Origin: an uncultured Butyrivibrio sp.
Lineage (GTDB): Bacteria > Bacillota > Clostridia > Lachnospirales > Lachnospiraceae
Direction of reading: 5' to 3'
Assembly: GCF_947169445.1 (NCBI RefSeq)
Contig: NZ_CAMVPU010000059.1
Span: 1 to 22,753, forward strand
Length of the DNA: 22,753 bases
Below the pieces are notes generated by a model that was not told the DNA's origin, searched no databases, and saw only the letters and a program-made list of their open reading frames with translations. How positions within the stretch are numbered: the first letter of the stretch is position 1; each line of letters starts with the position of its first letter. Shown piece by piece: positions 15,315 through 22,753 of this stretch. The position numbers and the translations under genes were made by a program.

Positions 15315-15857
15315 TTATTCTTCGCCCAGATAATAGTCAACGGAATTTCTGATGATGATATAGTTATCGTCATCAGGGATCTGGCTAAAGCCTTCAGACC
15401 GCTTCCTTACGTCAAGAATTGCTATATCTCCCTTGAGAGCATTGCCTTTTAGGGAAATGCCGTAGTCGTTAACGTCAGCATAGATTCTGTCTGCACTGTC
15501 TTTTGTTATGGTCAGGATTGCTTCGTAAGATGCATTAGTAAGAGCGGTGTCCAACTGTTCCCATTTTTCGTCAAAATAAAGAATTATGGTGCCGTTTGTT
15601 TCTTCTTCCGACTGGGTAAGATAGGCGTTTGGATACTGATTTTTTATCATGACCAGCTTGCCGCTGCAGCCTGCAAAGCTCTCGGAAAAATTCTGTGACC
15701 ACATGATTGCATGATTCAGGTTCTGATCCTTTTGAGCCAGGAGATGGGCGGCCACAAAGAGTCGCAGGCATACTGCGCTTGAAAGGGAAAAGAACAATAT
15801 CACAATTATTATTTCCATTAGGAATAAGCTTGTTTTAGAGTGAGTATTCTGGTTCAT
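15315..15857 (-). CDS. Minor pseudopilin-like protein
   Basis: The best start is the ATG at 15857, giving 180 residues: AGGA lies upstream, and the preceding gene stops just before it (TAA, one base, ATG). The open frame extends 26 codons further but would run inside the upstream gene. The N-terminus HSKTS-LFLMEIIIVILFFSLSSAV has the form of a type IV prepilin: a short basic leader, hydrophobic residues and a Glu (Glu15) at what would be +5. The residue before the cleavage point is Ser10 instead of the usual Gly. One membrane helix covers about 11-35; the rest is predicted outside. It probably sits in a secretion pseudopilus with its operon neighbours. Confidence 0.72.
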   Translation of the reverse strand: MNQNTHSKTSLFLMEIIIVILFFSLSSAVCLRLFVAAHLLAQKDQNLNHAIMWSQNFSESFAGCSGKLVMIKNQYPNAYLTQSEEETNGTIILYFDEKWEQLDTALTNASYEAILTITKDSADRIYADVNDYGISLKGNALKGDIAILDVRKRSEGFSQIPDDDNYIIIRNSVDYYLGEE

Positions 15858-15858
15858 T

Positions 15859-16350
15859 TTAGTTTCCTGTGCTCCTGACAGAAATATATACGTTATCTTG
15901 TACGCCCTCATCGGAGGTAAGTGATACGAAAACAAGATGAGGACTTAACATGGATACGTCAAAAGAATTGATGTGAAGGATTTTTTGCCCGGTCTGGGGA
16001 TAGAATTTGTCCAGATCGTCCCTTGCAAATAATTCCATCAGGTATCCGTCGTAGCTGTAAATGTAAGTATTATAGAGACTGCCGTCAATTTCCTGCTGCA
16101 ATACAAGAACATTTGTGCCAAAGAGCTCTCTGGTAAAAATGCTTCCATTTGCATCAGACTGCCGGATCTTTTCTGTGACATAGGCCGTTGAAACGCGCTG
16201 TGCATAGTTCTCGGAGGTCTGAGCCACATTCTTTTTGTAGATACTGGCTCCGATGGCGATTACTGTGAGAGCGGATATCAGAAACAGCAGTAAAAGGCAG
16301 ATGACAAAAACGGCGTCTATTATGTGTCTTTTGTTAGTATTTGGATCCAT
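15859..16350 (-). CDS. DUF4860-like single-membrane-helix protein of the pilus-like cluster
   Basis: The 163-residue protein has a basic start (MDPNTNKRHIIDA), one membrane helix at about 11-36 and an extracytoplasmic domain with AYVTEKIRQSDANGSI, VLVLQQEIDGSLYNTYIYSYDGYLMELF and FDVSMLSPHLVFVSL. This matches my memory of DUF4860 proteins, which sit in Lachnospiraceae clusters of this kind; their function is unknown to me. The end resembles a minor pilin head that could pack against its neighbours. AGAGG at 16360-16356 supports the start. It lies 15 bp after the 115-residue gene and is coupled to the next pilin-like gene. Confidence 0.75.
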   Translation of the reverse strand: MDPNTNKRHIIDAVFVICLLLLFLISALTVIAIGASIYKKNVAQTSENYAQRVSTAYVTEKIRQSDANGSIFTRELFGTNVLVLQQEIDGSLYNTYIYSYDGYLMELFARDDLDKFYPQTGQKILHINSFDVSMLSPHLVFVSLTSDEGVQDNVYISVRSTGN

Positions 16351-16365
16351 ATTTGCCTCTTTTGA

Positions 16366-16713
16366 TTAGTTATCACGTATCATAATTACGGTCACGTCCG
16401 GATAAAGATTTGAAGCGATTGGCATGTATTCGACAAAAAAAGTTGTTTTGTCATAGGTAAGACCATAGTGCTGCTCAAGGTATTCAAGGCTTGGCGGGTA
16501 GCGCCCCTCAATCGCATAGCACTGAACGATATCCCGGGACAGGGCATTTTCAAGGGTAGTTAGCTCTTTACTGATGGAATTTCTGCCGGTGGCATCCACA
16601 GCGAAAAAGAACAGGACAGCAATCGCAATGAAAATGGCGATGGAAATGACCCTGTAGGCTCTATCCGATATTCTAAAGGTTTGTTTGTGTTTGTCCTCAA
16701 ACTTATTGCTCAT
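16366..16713 (-). CDS. Short membrane-anchored pilin-like protein (115 aa)
   Basis: A cytoplasmic tail of about 18 residues is followed by one membrane helix (about 20-38) and a short external part containing ENALSRDIVQCYAIEGRYPPSLEYLEQHYGLTYD. The arrangement of a helix running into a segment where Tyr-Pro-Pro-Ser-Leu follows a short helical stretch recalls GspG-like pseudopilins, in which similar text follows the stalk helix. There is no classical prepilin cleavage site, so it may stay membrane-anchored. It is the second gene after gspF-like in this leftward operon. Its function is not known; a role in pseudopilus assembly is inferred from context. Confidence 0.65.
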   Translation of the reverse strand: MSNKFEDKHKQTFRISDRAYRVISIAIFIAIAVLFFFAVDATGRNSISKELTTLENALSRDIVQCYAIEGRYPPSLEYLEQHYGLTYDKTTFFVEYMPIASNLYPDVTVIMIRDN

Positions 16714-16771
16714 AGTAAAAGACCTATCTTTTTACCTGAAAAAAAATAATCAGCGAATTAGCAAAACTGTA

Positions 16772-17827
16772 TCAGCCGATGGTTGTCATAATGCCCATCA
16801 GCGGGAGAATAACTGATAACAGTATCATTCCTACAATTATGGAGAGAACTATGACAAGGGTTGGCTCTAATACGGAAATGAGAGAATAAATTCTTTTTTC
16901 CGTATCTTTTTCAAAACGATCAGCAATCTGCTGCATTGCGCTGTCCATTGATCCGGACATGAAGCCCACTGAGATCATCTGTGAGTAGAAGGAAGAAAAA
17001 ATATTGGACTTTTCCAAAGCTTCCGGGAAGCTGTCACCATCTATAAGAAGATTGCGGCATTTCTCTATCTTGGCGCGCATATCGTCGGTTTCAACCAGCT
17101 TGTTTACCAGGGAAAGTCCCTCGTAGGTGTCCATGCCGCTTGATAAGGTAAGAACCATGCCACTGGCAAAGCGGGCACTTTCAAGATCCTGGATAAGCTT
17201 TTTGGTGAATTTGAATTTCCCAAGAGATGTCTTCACAATCTGTTTGCCTTTTTCTGTTGCTGAGAAAAAGAGAAAAAGTCCAATGACAAGGGCGAGAAAG
17301 ATGACCAGGACAAATGAATATCTATTGAGGGCATTTCCTACATTAAGAAGAGATTGCGAGAAGCCGCTCATGTTGGTTCCAAGCTGAGCAAAGACCTGAT
17401 CAAAGATAGGAAGCACCTTGGTGATCAGCACTATAACAACCACCAGCATCATAAATACCATTATAAGAGGGTAGCTAATGGCGCTTTTTATACTGGAATT
17501 TATGGAATCCTCGCGCTCATAGTAATCAGCAAGAGATGACATTACTGTATCAAGAGTTCCGGATTCTTCACCGATTGCCACCATGTGTACAAGATAATCG
17601 GGAAAAGAACCGCTCATTTCCAGAGCTATGTGGAATTTTTCTCCGCTAAAGAGAACCTGACTTATTTTTTTCAAAAGATCTTTTGCCGCTTTGTCATGAG
17701 TATCCTCCAAAAGAATGTTTATGCTTTCGGAAGGAGAGATACCTGCTTTTATAAGAAGAGAGAGCTGTTTGCAAAAGCTTGATATCTCATCATTCGATAG
17801 TTTGATTGCTGGTTTTTTCTGTGCCAT
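16772..17827 (-). CDS. Type II secretion/type IV pilus inner-membrane platform protein (GspF/PilC family)
   Basis: The 351-residue protein has the two repeated GspF domains of the platform on which pilins are extruded. Domain 1 covers about 14-135 with VAIGEESGTLDTVMSSLADYYE, and domain 2 about 216-340 with ISVGFMSGSMDSAMQQIADRFE. Membrane segments are near 118-140, 170-190 and 320-345. The length is slightly below the usual 400 because the N-terminal extension is short. GGAGG at 17836-17832 precedes the ATG. It lies 24 bp after the transglutaminase-like lipoprotein gene and 58 bp before the small pilin-like genes. The partner ATPase (GspE/PilB), prepilin peptidase and a major pilin are not in the window. 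Confidence 0.93.
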   Translation of the reverse strand: MAQKKPAIKLSNDEISSFCKQLSLLIKAGISPSESINILLEDTHDKAAKDLLKKISQVLFSGEKFHIALEMSGSFPDYLVHMVAIGEESGTLDTVMSSLADYYEREDSINSSIKSAISYPLIMVFMMLVVVIVLITKVLPIFDQVFAQLGTNMSGFSQSLLNVGNALNRYSFVLVIFLALVIGLFLFFSATEKGKQIVKTSLGKFKFTKKLIQDLESARFASGMVLTLSSGMDTYEGLSLVNKLVETDDMRAKIEKCRNLLIDGDSFPEALEKSNIFSSFYSQMISVGFMSGSMDSAMQQIADRFEKDTEKRIYSLISVLEPTLVIVLSIIVGMILLSVILPLMGIMTTIG

Positions 17828-17851
17828 AATGCCTCCATGACGTAAGCTTTG

Positions 17852-18883
17852 TCAGTAAATGTATTTAACAGTGTAGTTTTTACCGTCTCCAATGAAATCC
17901 TTAAGTTGCTCTTCTGAAGTGTTAGATGCAAAGGTTGGGTCCATAAGTGACCAGTCTTTGCCGTCAAATTCGATGATTCCGTTAACCCAGCCGATATCGG
18001 TGATATAGGTACTGATCCAGGCATGATAGGCTGTCCCGGCGTAACCTATTTCCATTCTGGTAGGTATTTTCTGGCTCCGCAGCATGCAGCACATGAGAGC
18101 AGAATAATCAAGGCAGATTCCCGTCTTTGTGGAAAGAACTTCGTCAACATCAGGCAGATAGCCGCTTTGAACAGTTTCAGCCTCGTTGTAGTCATATTTG
18201 ATATTGTCGATCATGAAATTATAGATTTCAGCAACAACCTCAAGATCATCGTTGCAAGGAAAAGCAAGTTCCTGTCCCTGTTTTACTGCTTCACAATCTT
18301 TATCGAAGGTGCAGTACTGATTAGGATAAAGAAATGGTGTGAACTCATCTGTGAGTGTAACTTCTACCAATTGAGAGAAAACAGTGGAGTACTGTGTTCC
18401 CTGGATGTTTTCATATACATTTATGAGATATTCCCCATCGCCGCATTGCAGTGGGAATACTTCTTCAGTAGGAGTACCGGTTGTCAGATTGTAGGTGTAG
18501 GTAATCTGTGTAGGACCGGTTATCTGAAGCTTGACCTTGCCTGAACTGCCGGTATAACTGATGATTATGTAGCCTTCTGTTATGTTGGAGGCATCCAGAT
18601 GTGCGTACTCATTTTCATAAACAGTATCGCCGGGGGCTTGTGGAACCAGACACACGGGGGTGTTATCACGGCTCCCTTTTACCTTGGGAACAGAAGGAGC
18701 AGTGGCGGTGGCATCATCTGATACGGTGGTAGTCTTTGCTCCTTTAGAAGAAGCACCCTTTGAACCACCTGATGGGGCAGAACCCGCAGATCCACAACCA
18801 CATAGATACATAGAAAAAAGAAATACAGCTGATAGAATATATATGCTTATTTTTATTCTTTCAGATAACTTTTTTTTCATCAT
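17852..18883 (-). CDS. Lipoprotein with C-terminal transglutaminase-like domain
   Basis: Starting at ATG 18883 the protein has 343 residues. The signal peptide ends in the lipobox L-C-G-C with the lipid Cys at 30, then a Ser/Gly/Thr-rich linker leads to a beta-rich domain at about 85-180. The C-terminal domain has the transglutaminase/papain-like triad: Cys257 in TGICLDYSALM, His287 in YHAW and Asp315 in MDPTF. Such domains act as peptidases or cross-linkers outside the cell. AAAGG at about 18902-18896 suits the ATG at 18883 better than a TTG nine bases upstream, which would add three residues; the ATG at 18880 is also possible. It is followed by gspF-like and may modify pilin or envelope proteins exported by that system. 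Confidence 0.85.
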   Translation of the reverse strand: MMKKKLSERIKISIYILSAVFLFSMYLCGCGSAGSAPSGGSKGASSKGAKTTTVSDDATATAPSVPKVKGSRDNTPVCLVPQAPGDTVYENEYAHLDASNITEGYIIISYTGSSGKVKLQITGPTQITYTYNLTTGTPTEEVFPLQCGDGEYLINVYENIQGTQYSTVFSQLVEVTLTDEFTPFLYPNQYCTFDKDCEAVKQGQELAFPCNDDLEVVAEIYNFMIDNIKYDYNEAETVQSGYLPDVDEVLSTKTGICLDYSALMCCMLRSQKIPTRMEIGYAGTAYHAWISTYITDIGWVNGIIEFDGKDWSLMDPTFASNTSEEQLKDFIGDGKNYTVKYIY

Positions 18884-18943
18884 ATAAATCAAATTACCTT
18901 TAAAACAAAAACGAAAACATTAGTAATAACGGGATTATCCTTT

Positions 18944-19684
18944 TTATGCCAGAATAAGAGGCATTTCGCGTATTTTCTGATATCCGCAGGAAATAAGTTC
19001 AGACATTTTTTCCAGGTGCTCATCGCAGTTTAAGCATTTGGAATAAGCAATCTCAAGAGGATAACCTACATTAAGCTCATTGTAGCCGTGGATTCTCTTG
19101 GTGAGATCCATCAGGAACATCTCGATGTTGGTATTATCGCAGTTCTCCATGAGAACGATGTACTCATTTCCGCCATTTCTGCCAACATAACCATAGTTTT
19201 CACTTACATCTTCCAAAATGGAGCAAAACTCGGAAATAAGGTTGTTTCCGTTGGCGTGACCATTATCGGCATTTATTTCACCAAGATTATTGATCCTCAA
19301 TAGAATAAATCCCGCATTGGGTAATCTGTCAGGGGAATTAAAGCTCTCGACTAAAAGGTCACAGCTGTATCTGTTCGGAAGCCCTGTCAGTTTGTCTATG
19401 AATGCAAGCTTGTTCAGGTGTCTTCCTATGGAGGCAGTTTTGGACAAAATGTAGAAATCTCCAATGATAACAGCGACGAATAAAAGAATGCAGGCAGTCA
19501 TGATGCGAAAAACAAGCGGGGTTGATCCGCCGGCTATCACATCATAAGCTGCTTTGTCTCTATAGTAGAAAATGGTCATCAGAATAGTAAGAATAATAAG
19601 AAGTATAAGAGATAGTATTTTTAATATGTAAATAGAATTGTATATATTGGTGCGCTTACTCCTGTCGTAGAAATCTGGTTTCAT
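18944..19684 (-). CDS. Two-helix membrane protein with degenerate GGDEF domain
   Basis: The 246-residue protein has membrane helices at about 18-40 and 60-82, then a GGDEF-family domain starting LAFIDKLTGLPNRYSCD (94-110). The active loop reads GGNEY (171-175) in place of GGDEF, and the first metal-binding stretch, normally DIDxFK, reads RINNLG (about 130-135). No RxxD inhibitory site lies before the loop. The domain is therefore probably unable to make c-di-GMP, though it could bind nucleotide or act through protein contacts. AGGAGG at 19699-19694 supports the start. It lies 60 bp upstream of the lipoprotein gene on the same strand and may be the first gene of that operon. Confidence 0.85.
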   Translation of the reverse strand: MKPDFYDRSKRTNIYNSIYILKILSLILLIILTILMTIFYYRDKAAYDVIAGGSTPLVFRIMTACILLFVAVIIGDFYILSKTASIGRHLNKLAFIDKLTGLPNRYSCDLLVESFNSPDRLPNAGFILLRINNLGEINADNGHANGNNLISEFCSILEDVSENYGYVGRNGGNEYIVLMENCDNTNIEMFLMDLTKRIHGYNELNVGYPLEIAYSKCLNCDEHLEKMSELISCGYQKIREMPLILA

Positions 19685-19804
19685 TCAGAATATCCTCCTG
19701 ACAATGCGGGCTATCTGGAAAAAAATACTGCTTTTTAGCCTGTAATCTTGATAGCAACTCAAATGAATATACATATATCTATTTTACTATATTTAGTCTA
19801 TTTT

Positions 19805-20629
19805 TCAAAGTTTGTGTCCTGTGGGTACTCTTTTATCAAAGGTGAAATAGCTGTCAAATCCGCAGTCTAAAGCTATTTCTTTTGCCCTTTCAAAGCATCC
19901 GCCGACGGATTCTGTTTTGTGAGCGTCGGAACCAAAGGTCAGTATCTTTCCGCCAAGCTCTTTAAATCTTTTTAGAATATCAGCATTAGGATTAGTAAAA
20001 GAACTTCCTCTGAACATGGACTGGGTGTTGAGGTCGAGACCTTTGCCTTTTTCGACGAGAGTTTTCAGAATCTCATCGATTATCTCTTTATACTTATTAT
20101 ATGAATAGTTTGCACCATGACTTGGAGTATATCTGATGATGTAGTCCAGGTGGCCTAAAACGTCAAAATCAGAAAAGAGGCCAATATTCTCCAAAGAAAG
20201 CTCGAAATAGCGCTTAACTACAGAGTCCTCATCCTTTCCTTCCCAGCATTCAGGATAGTAGGGATCCATTTTATCCACAAGATGAACAGATCCGATTACG
20301 AAATCAAAGTCATTTTCCCTGATCAGATTAGAGTTAATGTCTGCAATCTGAGGCTGCAATCCAAGTTCTATGCCGTATTTAATGGTTATACGGTCCTTAT
20401 AGATTTCTTTTAATGAAAAGAGTTCTTTCTTATATGAAGGAATATCAAGGGTAAACTTTCCTTCAGGAACGTCTTCAAGAATAGGAAAATCCAGGTCCAT
20501 ATGTTCAGTAAAGCATATCTCAAAAAGACCTCTTTCTATGGAGCTTTCGACTATATCCTTCATGGGGGTGTAGCTGTCGCCTGAGTGGTTTGAATGCATG
20601 TGATAATCGGCAGGTAATAATGTAGACAT
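19805..20629 (-). CDS. PHP-domain phosphatase, histidinol-phosphatase (HisJ) family
   Basis: The 274-residue protein has the metal-binding residues of the PHP fold: His10 and His12 in DYHMHSNHSGD, His43 in TEHMD, Glu88 in GIELGLQ, His116 in GSVHLVD, His160 in LGHLDYI, and Asp235 and His237 in GSDAHK. The length and the VIGSVHLVDK...Y motif fit HisK/HisJ histidinol-phosphatase, which removes phosphate from L-histidinol phosphate in histidine synthesis. No his gene is nearby, so another phosphoester substrate is possible. AGGA lies just before the ATG. It is divergent from gap and stands 120 bp upstream of the GGDEF-like gene. Confidence 0.88.
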   Translation of the reverse strand: MSTLLPADYHMHSNHSGDSYTPMKDIVESSIERGLFEICFTEHMDLDFPILEDVPEGKFTLDIPSYKKELFSLKEIYKDRITIKYGIELGLQPQIADINSNLIRENDFDFVIGSVHLVDKMDPYYPECWEGKDEDSVVKRYFELSLENIGLFSDFDVLGHLDYIIRYTPSHGANYSYNKYKEIIDEILKTLVEKGKGLDLNTQSMFRGSSFTNPNADILKRFKELGGKILTFGSDAHKTESVGGCFERAKEIALDCGFDSYFTFDKRVPTGHKL

Positions 20630-20716
20630 ATTTGTATCCTTCTTTTGTTTATAGATTTTTAATTATTTTTGGCGCTTATAACTATAAATATATCATGTTT
20701 TTTTTAATATTCTTAC

Positions 20717-20745
20717 TTGATTTATGAGGTAAAGTCTATTAGAAT
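20717..20745 (+). promoter_or_regulatory. Candidate promoter of gap
   Basis: TTGATT (20717-20722), a 17-bp spacer and TAGAAT (20740-20745) make a good sigma-A match. It would give a leader of about 125 bases, in which CCAC-TC-GTGG (20791-20800) and GTTATC (20786-20791) with GATAAC (20825-20830) are inverted. A weaker pair, TTGTCA (20765-20770) and TATCCA (20788-20793), lies nearer the gene. Confidence 0.5.
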
Positions 20746-20875
20746 AAAAATTGCTGATAAAAAATTGTCAATTTGAATTTTTTCAGTTATCCACTCGTGG
20801 TTCTGAACATTTTCAAATTTAGATGATAACATGTAACAGCAATCAATATAAAATTCATTTTAGGAGGAACTTAAA

Positions 20876-21907
20876 ATGGCAGTAAAAGTTGCAATTAATG
20901 GTTTTGGCCGTATTGGTCGTCTTGCATTCAGACAGATGTTCGGTGCAGAAGGTTACGAAGTAGTAGCTATCAACGATTTGACAAGCCCTAAGATGCTTGC
21001 TCATCTGTTGAAGTATGATTCTTCACAGGGTCGTTATGTAGAGGTTGGTCATGAAGATGACGTAACAGCTGATGACGAAGCTGGAACAATCACAGTAAAG
21101 GGTAAGACAATCAAGATTTACAAAGAGCCAGATGCTAACAACTGCCCTTGGGGTGAGCTTGGCGTAGACGTAGTTCTTGAGTGCTCAGGCTTCTATACAT
21201 CAAAAGAAAAGGCACAGGCACACATCAATGCTGGTGCTAAGAAGGTTGTTATTTCTGCTCCTGCAGGAAATGATCTTCCTACAATCGTTTACAACGTAAA
21301 CCACAAGACTCTTACAAAGGATGACAAGATCATTTCAGCTGCTTCTTGCACAACAAACTGTCTTGCACCTATGGCTAAGGCTCTTAACGATTATGCTCCA
21401 ATCCAGTCAGGTATCATGTGCACAATCCACGCTTACACAGGTGACCAGATGATCCTTGACGGACCACAGAGAAAGGGCGATCTTAGAAGATCACGTGCTG
21501 GTGCTGTTAACATCGTTCCTAACTCAACAGGTGCTGCTAAGGCTATCGGCCTTGTTATTCCTGAACTTAACGGCAAGCTTATCGGAGCTGCTCAGCGTGT
21601 TCCTACACCTACAGGATCAACAACACTTCTCTTCGCAGTTGTTAAGAAGGCTGACGTTACTAAGGAAGGCATCAACGCAGCTATGAAGGCAGCAGCTACA
21701 GAGTCATTCGGATACAACACAGACGAGATCGTTTCATCTGATATCGTTGGTATGAGATTCGGTTCACTCTTCGATGCTACTCAGACACTTGTAAACAAGG
21801 TTGATGATGATACATACGAAGTACAGGTTGTTTCATGGTATGACAACGAGAACTCATACACATCACAGATGGTTAGAACAATTAAGTACTTTGCAGAGCT
21901 TGGTTGA
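20876..21907 (+). CDS. gap: Glyceraldehyde-3-phosphate dehydrogenase, type I
   Basis: The 343-residue enzyme converts glyceraldehyde 3-phosphate to 1,3-bisphosphoglycerate in glycolysis. It has the NAD-binding start NGFGRIGRLAFRQ, Asp34 in AINDLT that favours NAD over NADP, the catalytic Cys158 in SAASCTTNCLAP and His185 in TIHAYTGDQ. The C-terminal SWYDNENSYTSQMV is also typical. AGGAGG at 20862-20867 supports the start. Codon choice is strongly biased (CTT, GCT, ACA, AAG, AAC), unlike the cas genes, as expected for a highly expressed gene. A strong terminator follows and pgk starts 132 bases after its stop. Confidence 0.98.
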   Translation: MAVKVAINGFGRIGRLAFRQMFGAEGYEVVAINDLTSPKMLAHLLKYDSSQGRYVEVGHEDDVTADDEAGTITVKGKTIKIYKEPDANNCPWGELGVDVVLECSGFYTSKEKAQAHINAGAKKVVISAPAGNDLPTIVYNVNHKTLTKDDKIISAASCTTNCLAPMAKALNDYAPIQSGIMCTIHAYTGDQMILDGPQRKGDLRRSRAGAVNIVPNSTGAAKAIGLVIPELNGKLIGAAQRVPTPTGSTTLLFAVVKKADVTKEGINAAMKAAATESFGYNTDEIVSSDIVGMRFGSLFDATQTLVNKVDDDTYEVQVVSWYDNENSYTSQMVRTIKYFAELG

Positions 21908-21935
21908 TCAGCCGTAATATCGAAATAGACTTTTG

Positions 21936-21969
21936 AAAAGGTCCGGTCCACATGGACCGGACCTTTTTT
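21936..21969 (+). terminator. Rho-independent terminator after gap
   Basis: AAAAGGTCCGGTCC (21936-21949) pairs perfectly with 21954-21967 around the loop ACAT, and the run of six Ts at 21964-21969 completes a classical terminator. The stem is very stable, so readthrough from gap to pgk should be partial at most. No obvious promoter for pgk was found in the 70 bases left, so some readthrough may still be used. Confidence 0.95.
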
Positions 21970-22039
21970 CAGGTTTTCATTACATGCATAAGAATTTGCA
22001 TGCCAATTAAAAAAATATTATCCCAGGAGGAAATAAAAT

Positions 22040-22753
22040 ATGTCACTTAACAAAAAGTCAGTAGATGACATCAATGTAAAGGGCAGACGCGTACTTGTTC
22101 GTTGCGACTTCAACGTACCTCTTAAGAACGGTGAGATCACAGACGAGACCAGAATCGTAGCAGCTCTTCCAACAATCAAGAAGCTCGTTAAGGACGGCGG
22201 CAAGGTTATCCTTTGCTCACACCTTGGAAAGGTTAAGAATGGCCCTAACGAAGGCGAATCTCTTGCACCAGTAGCTAAGAGACTTTCAGAGAAGCTTGGC
22301 AAGGACGTTAAGTTCATTGCTGATTATAACGTAACAGGCGCTACAGCAACAGGTGCTGTAGAGGCTATGAATGAGGGAGATGTAATTCTTCTTCAGAATA
22401 CACGTTTCAGAGGTAAGGAAGAGACTAAGCCTGAAGAGGCTGGTGAGGCTTTTGCAAAAGAGCTTGCTGATCTTGCTGATGATTATGTATGTGATGCTTT
22501 TGGTTCAGCTCACAGAGCACACGCTTCTGTAGCAGTTGTTACCAAGTACATCAAGGAAAAAGGCGGAAACAATGCAGTTGGTTACCTTATGCAGAAGGAA
22601 ATCGACTTCCTTGGCAACGCAGTTGAGAACCCAGTAAGACCTTTCGTAGCTATTCTTGGCGGCGCTAAGGTTGCTGATAAGCTTAATGTTATCAATACTC
22701 TTCTTGAGAAGTGCGATACTCTTATCATCGGTGGTGGTATGGCTTACACATTC
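22040..22753 (+). CDS. pgk: Phosphoglycerate kinase, N-terminal part (cut by window edge)
   Basis: An open frame of 238 codons runs to the window edge. It begins MSLNKKSVDDINVKGRRVLV and shows the PGK N-domain motifs RVLVRCDFNVPL, the SHLGK position of the substrate site, QNTRF, CDAFGSAHRAHASV and, near the cut, AILGGAKVADKLNVI. The enzyme makes ATP from 1,3-bisphosphoglycerate, the product of the preceding gap enzyme. AGGAGG at 22025-22030 lies nine bases before the ATG. Codon bias matches gap. The missing C-terminal domain lies outside the window. Confidence 0.97.
   Translation, partial: MSLNKKSVDDINVKGRRVLVRCDFNVPLKNGEITDETRIVAALPTIKKLVKDGGKVILCSHLGKVKNGPNEGESLAPVAKRLSEKLGKDVKFIADYNVTGATATGAVEAMNEGDVILLQNTRFRGKEETKPEEAGEAFAKELADLADDYVCDAFGSAHRAHASVAVVTKYIKEKGGNNAVGYLMQKEIDFLGNAVENPVRPFVAILGGAKVADKLNVINTLLEKCDTLIIGGGMAYTF

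Noticed and set aside
15858..15935. Longer N-terminus for the pseudopilin gene ending at 15315
   Set aside because: The extra 26 codons lie inside the upstream gene and would bury the prepilin-type N-terminus; ATG 15857 is coupled to the upstream stop.

Overview
The window looks like a piece of a chromosome from a low-to-moderate GC Gram-positive anaerobe of the Lachnospiraceae, perhaps the Butyrivibrio/Pseudobutyrivibrio group. This rests on strong AGGAGG ribosome binding sites, a gap-pgk pair with strongly biased codons, an ECF transporter with a fused double ATPase, a DUF4860-type pseudopilin operon and the overall codon usage. The genus is inference; no rRNA gene is present to settle it.

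Layout. (1) 1-32: the first codons of a leftward gene. (2) 243-3340: a rightward ECF transporter operon (UPF0397-like S component, fused double ATPase, EcfT). (3) 3353-3582: a 230-bp imperfect inverted repeat just after ecfT. (4) 3694-11474: a complete type I-C CRISPR-Cas operon, cas3-cas5c-cas8c-cas7c-cas4-cas1-cas2, with a well-formed internal start for Cas11c inside cas8c. (5) 11475-13469: leader plus an array of 28 repeats and 27 spacers. (6) 13635-13994: an orphan leftward gene for a small unknown protein. (7) 14136-14304: a second long imperfect inverted repeat, next to a leftward CheY-like regulator (14324-14686). (8) 14898-18883: a leftward type II secretion/type IV pilus-like cluster (GspF and four pilin-like or single-TM proteins) headed by a transglutaminase-fold lipoprotein, with a degenerate GGDEF membrane protein (18944-19684) and a PHP-family phosphatase (19805-20629) further upstream. 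(9) 20876-22753: rightward gap and the start of pgk, separated by a strong terminator.

How the parts work together. The cas genes, leader and array form one apparently intact adaptive immune locus: Cas1, Cas2 and Cas4 for spacer capture, Cas5c for crRNA processing, Cas5c/Cas7/Cas8c/Cas11c for the surveillance complex and Cas3 for target destruction. The repeat is an unusually symmetrical hairpin with a GTGA tetraloop, and repeat decay is confined to the end away from the leader.

The most unusual signal is the pair of long hairpins on either side of the CRISPR block. Their stems differ in sequence. When each is read in the direction of the gene it follows (ecfT on +, cheY-like on -), the unpaired internal-loop region shares TGTTCG and AATTCAT on one side and ATGAATT-N5-GCTCGT with identical spacing on the other. 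This suggests a family of structured 3' UTR RNAs or small mobile hairpins that I cannot assign to a named family.
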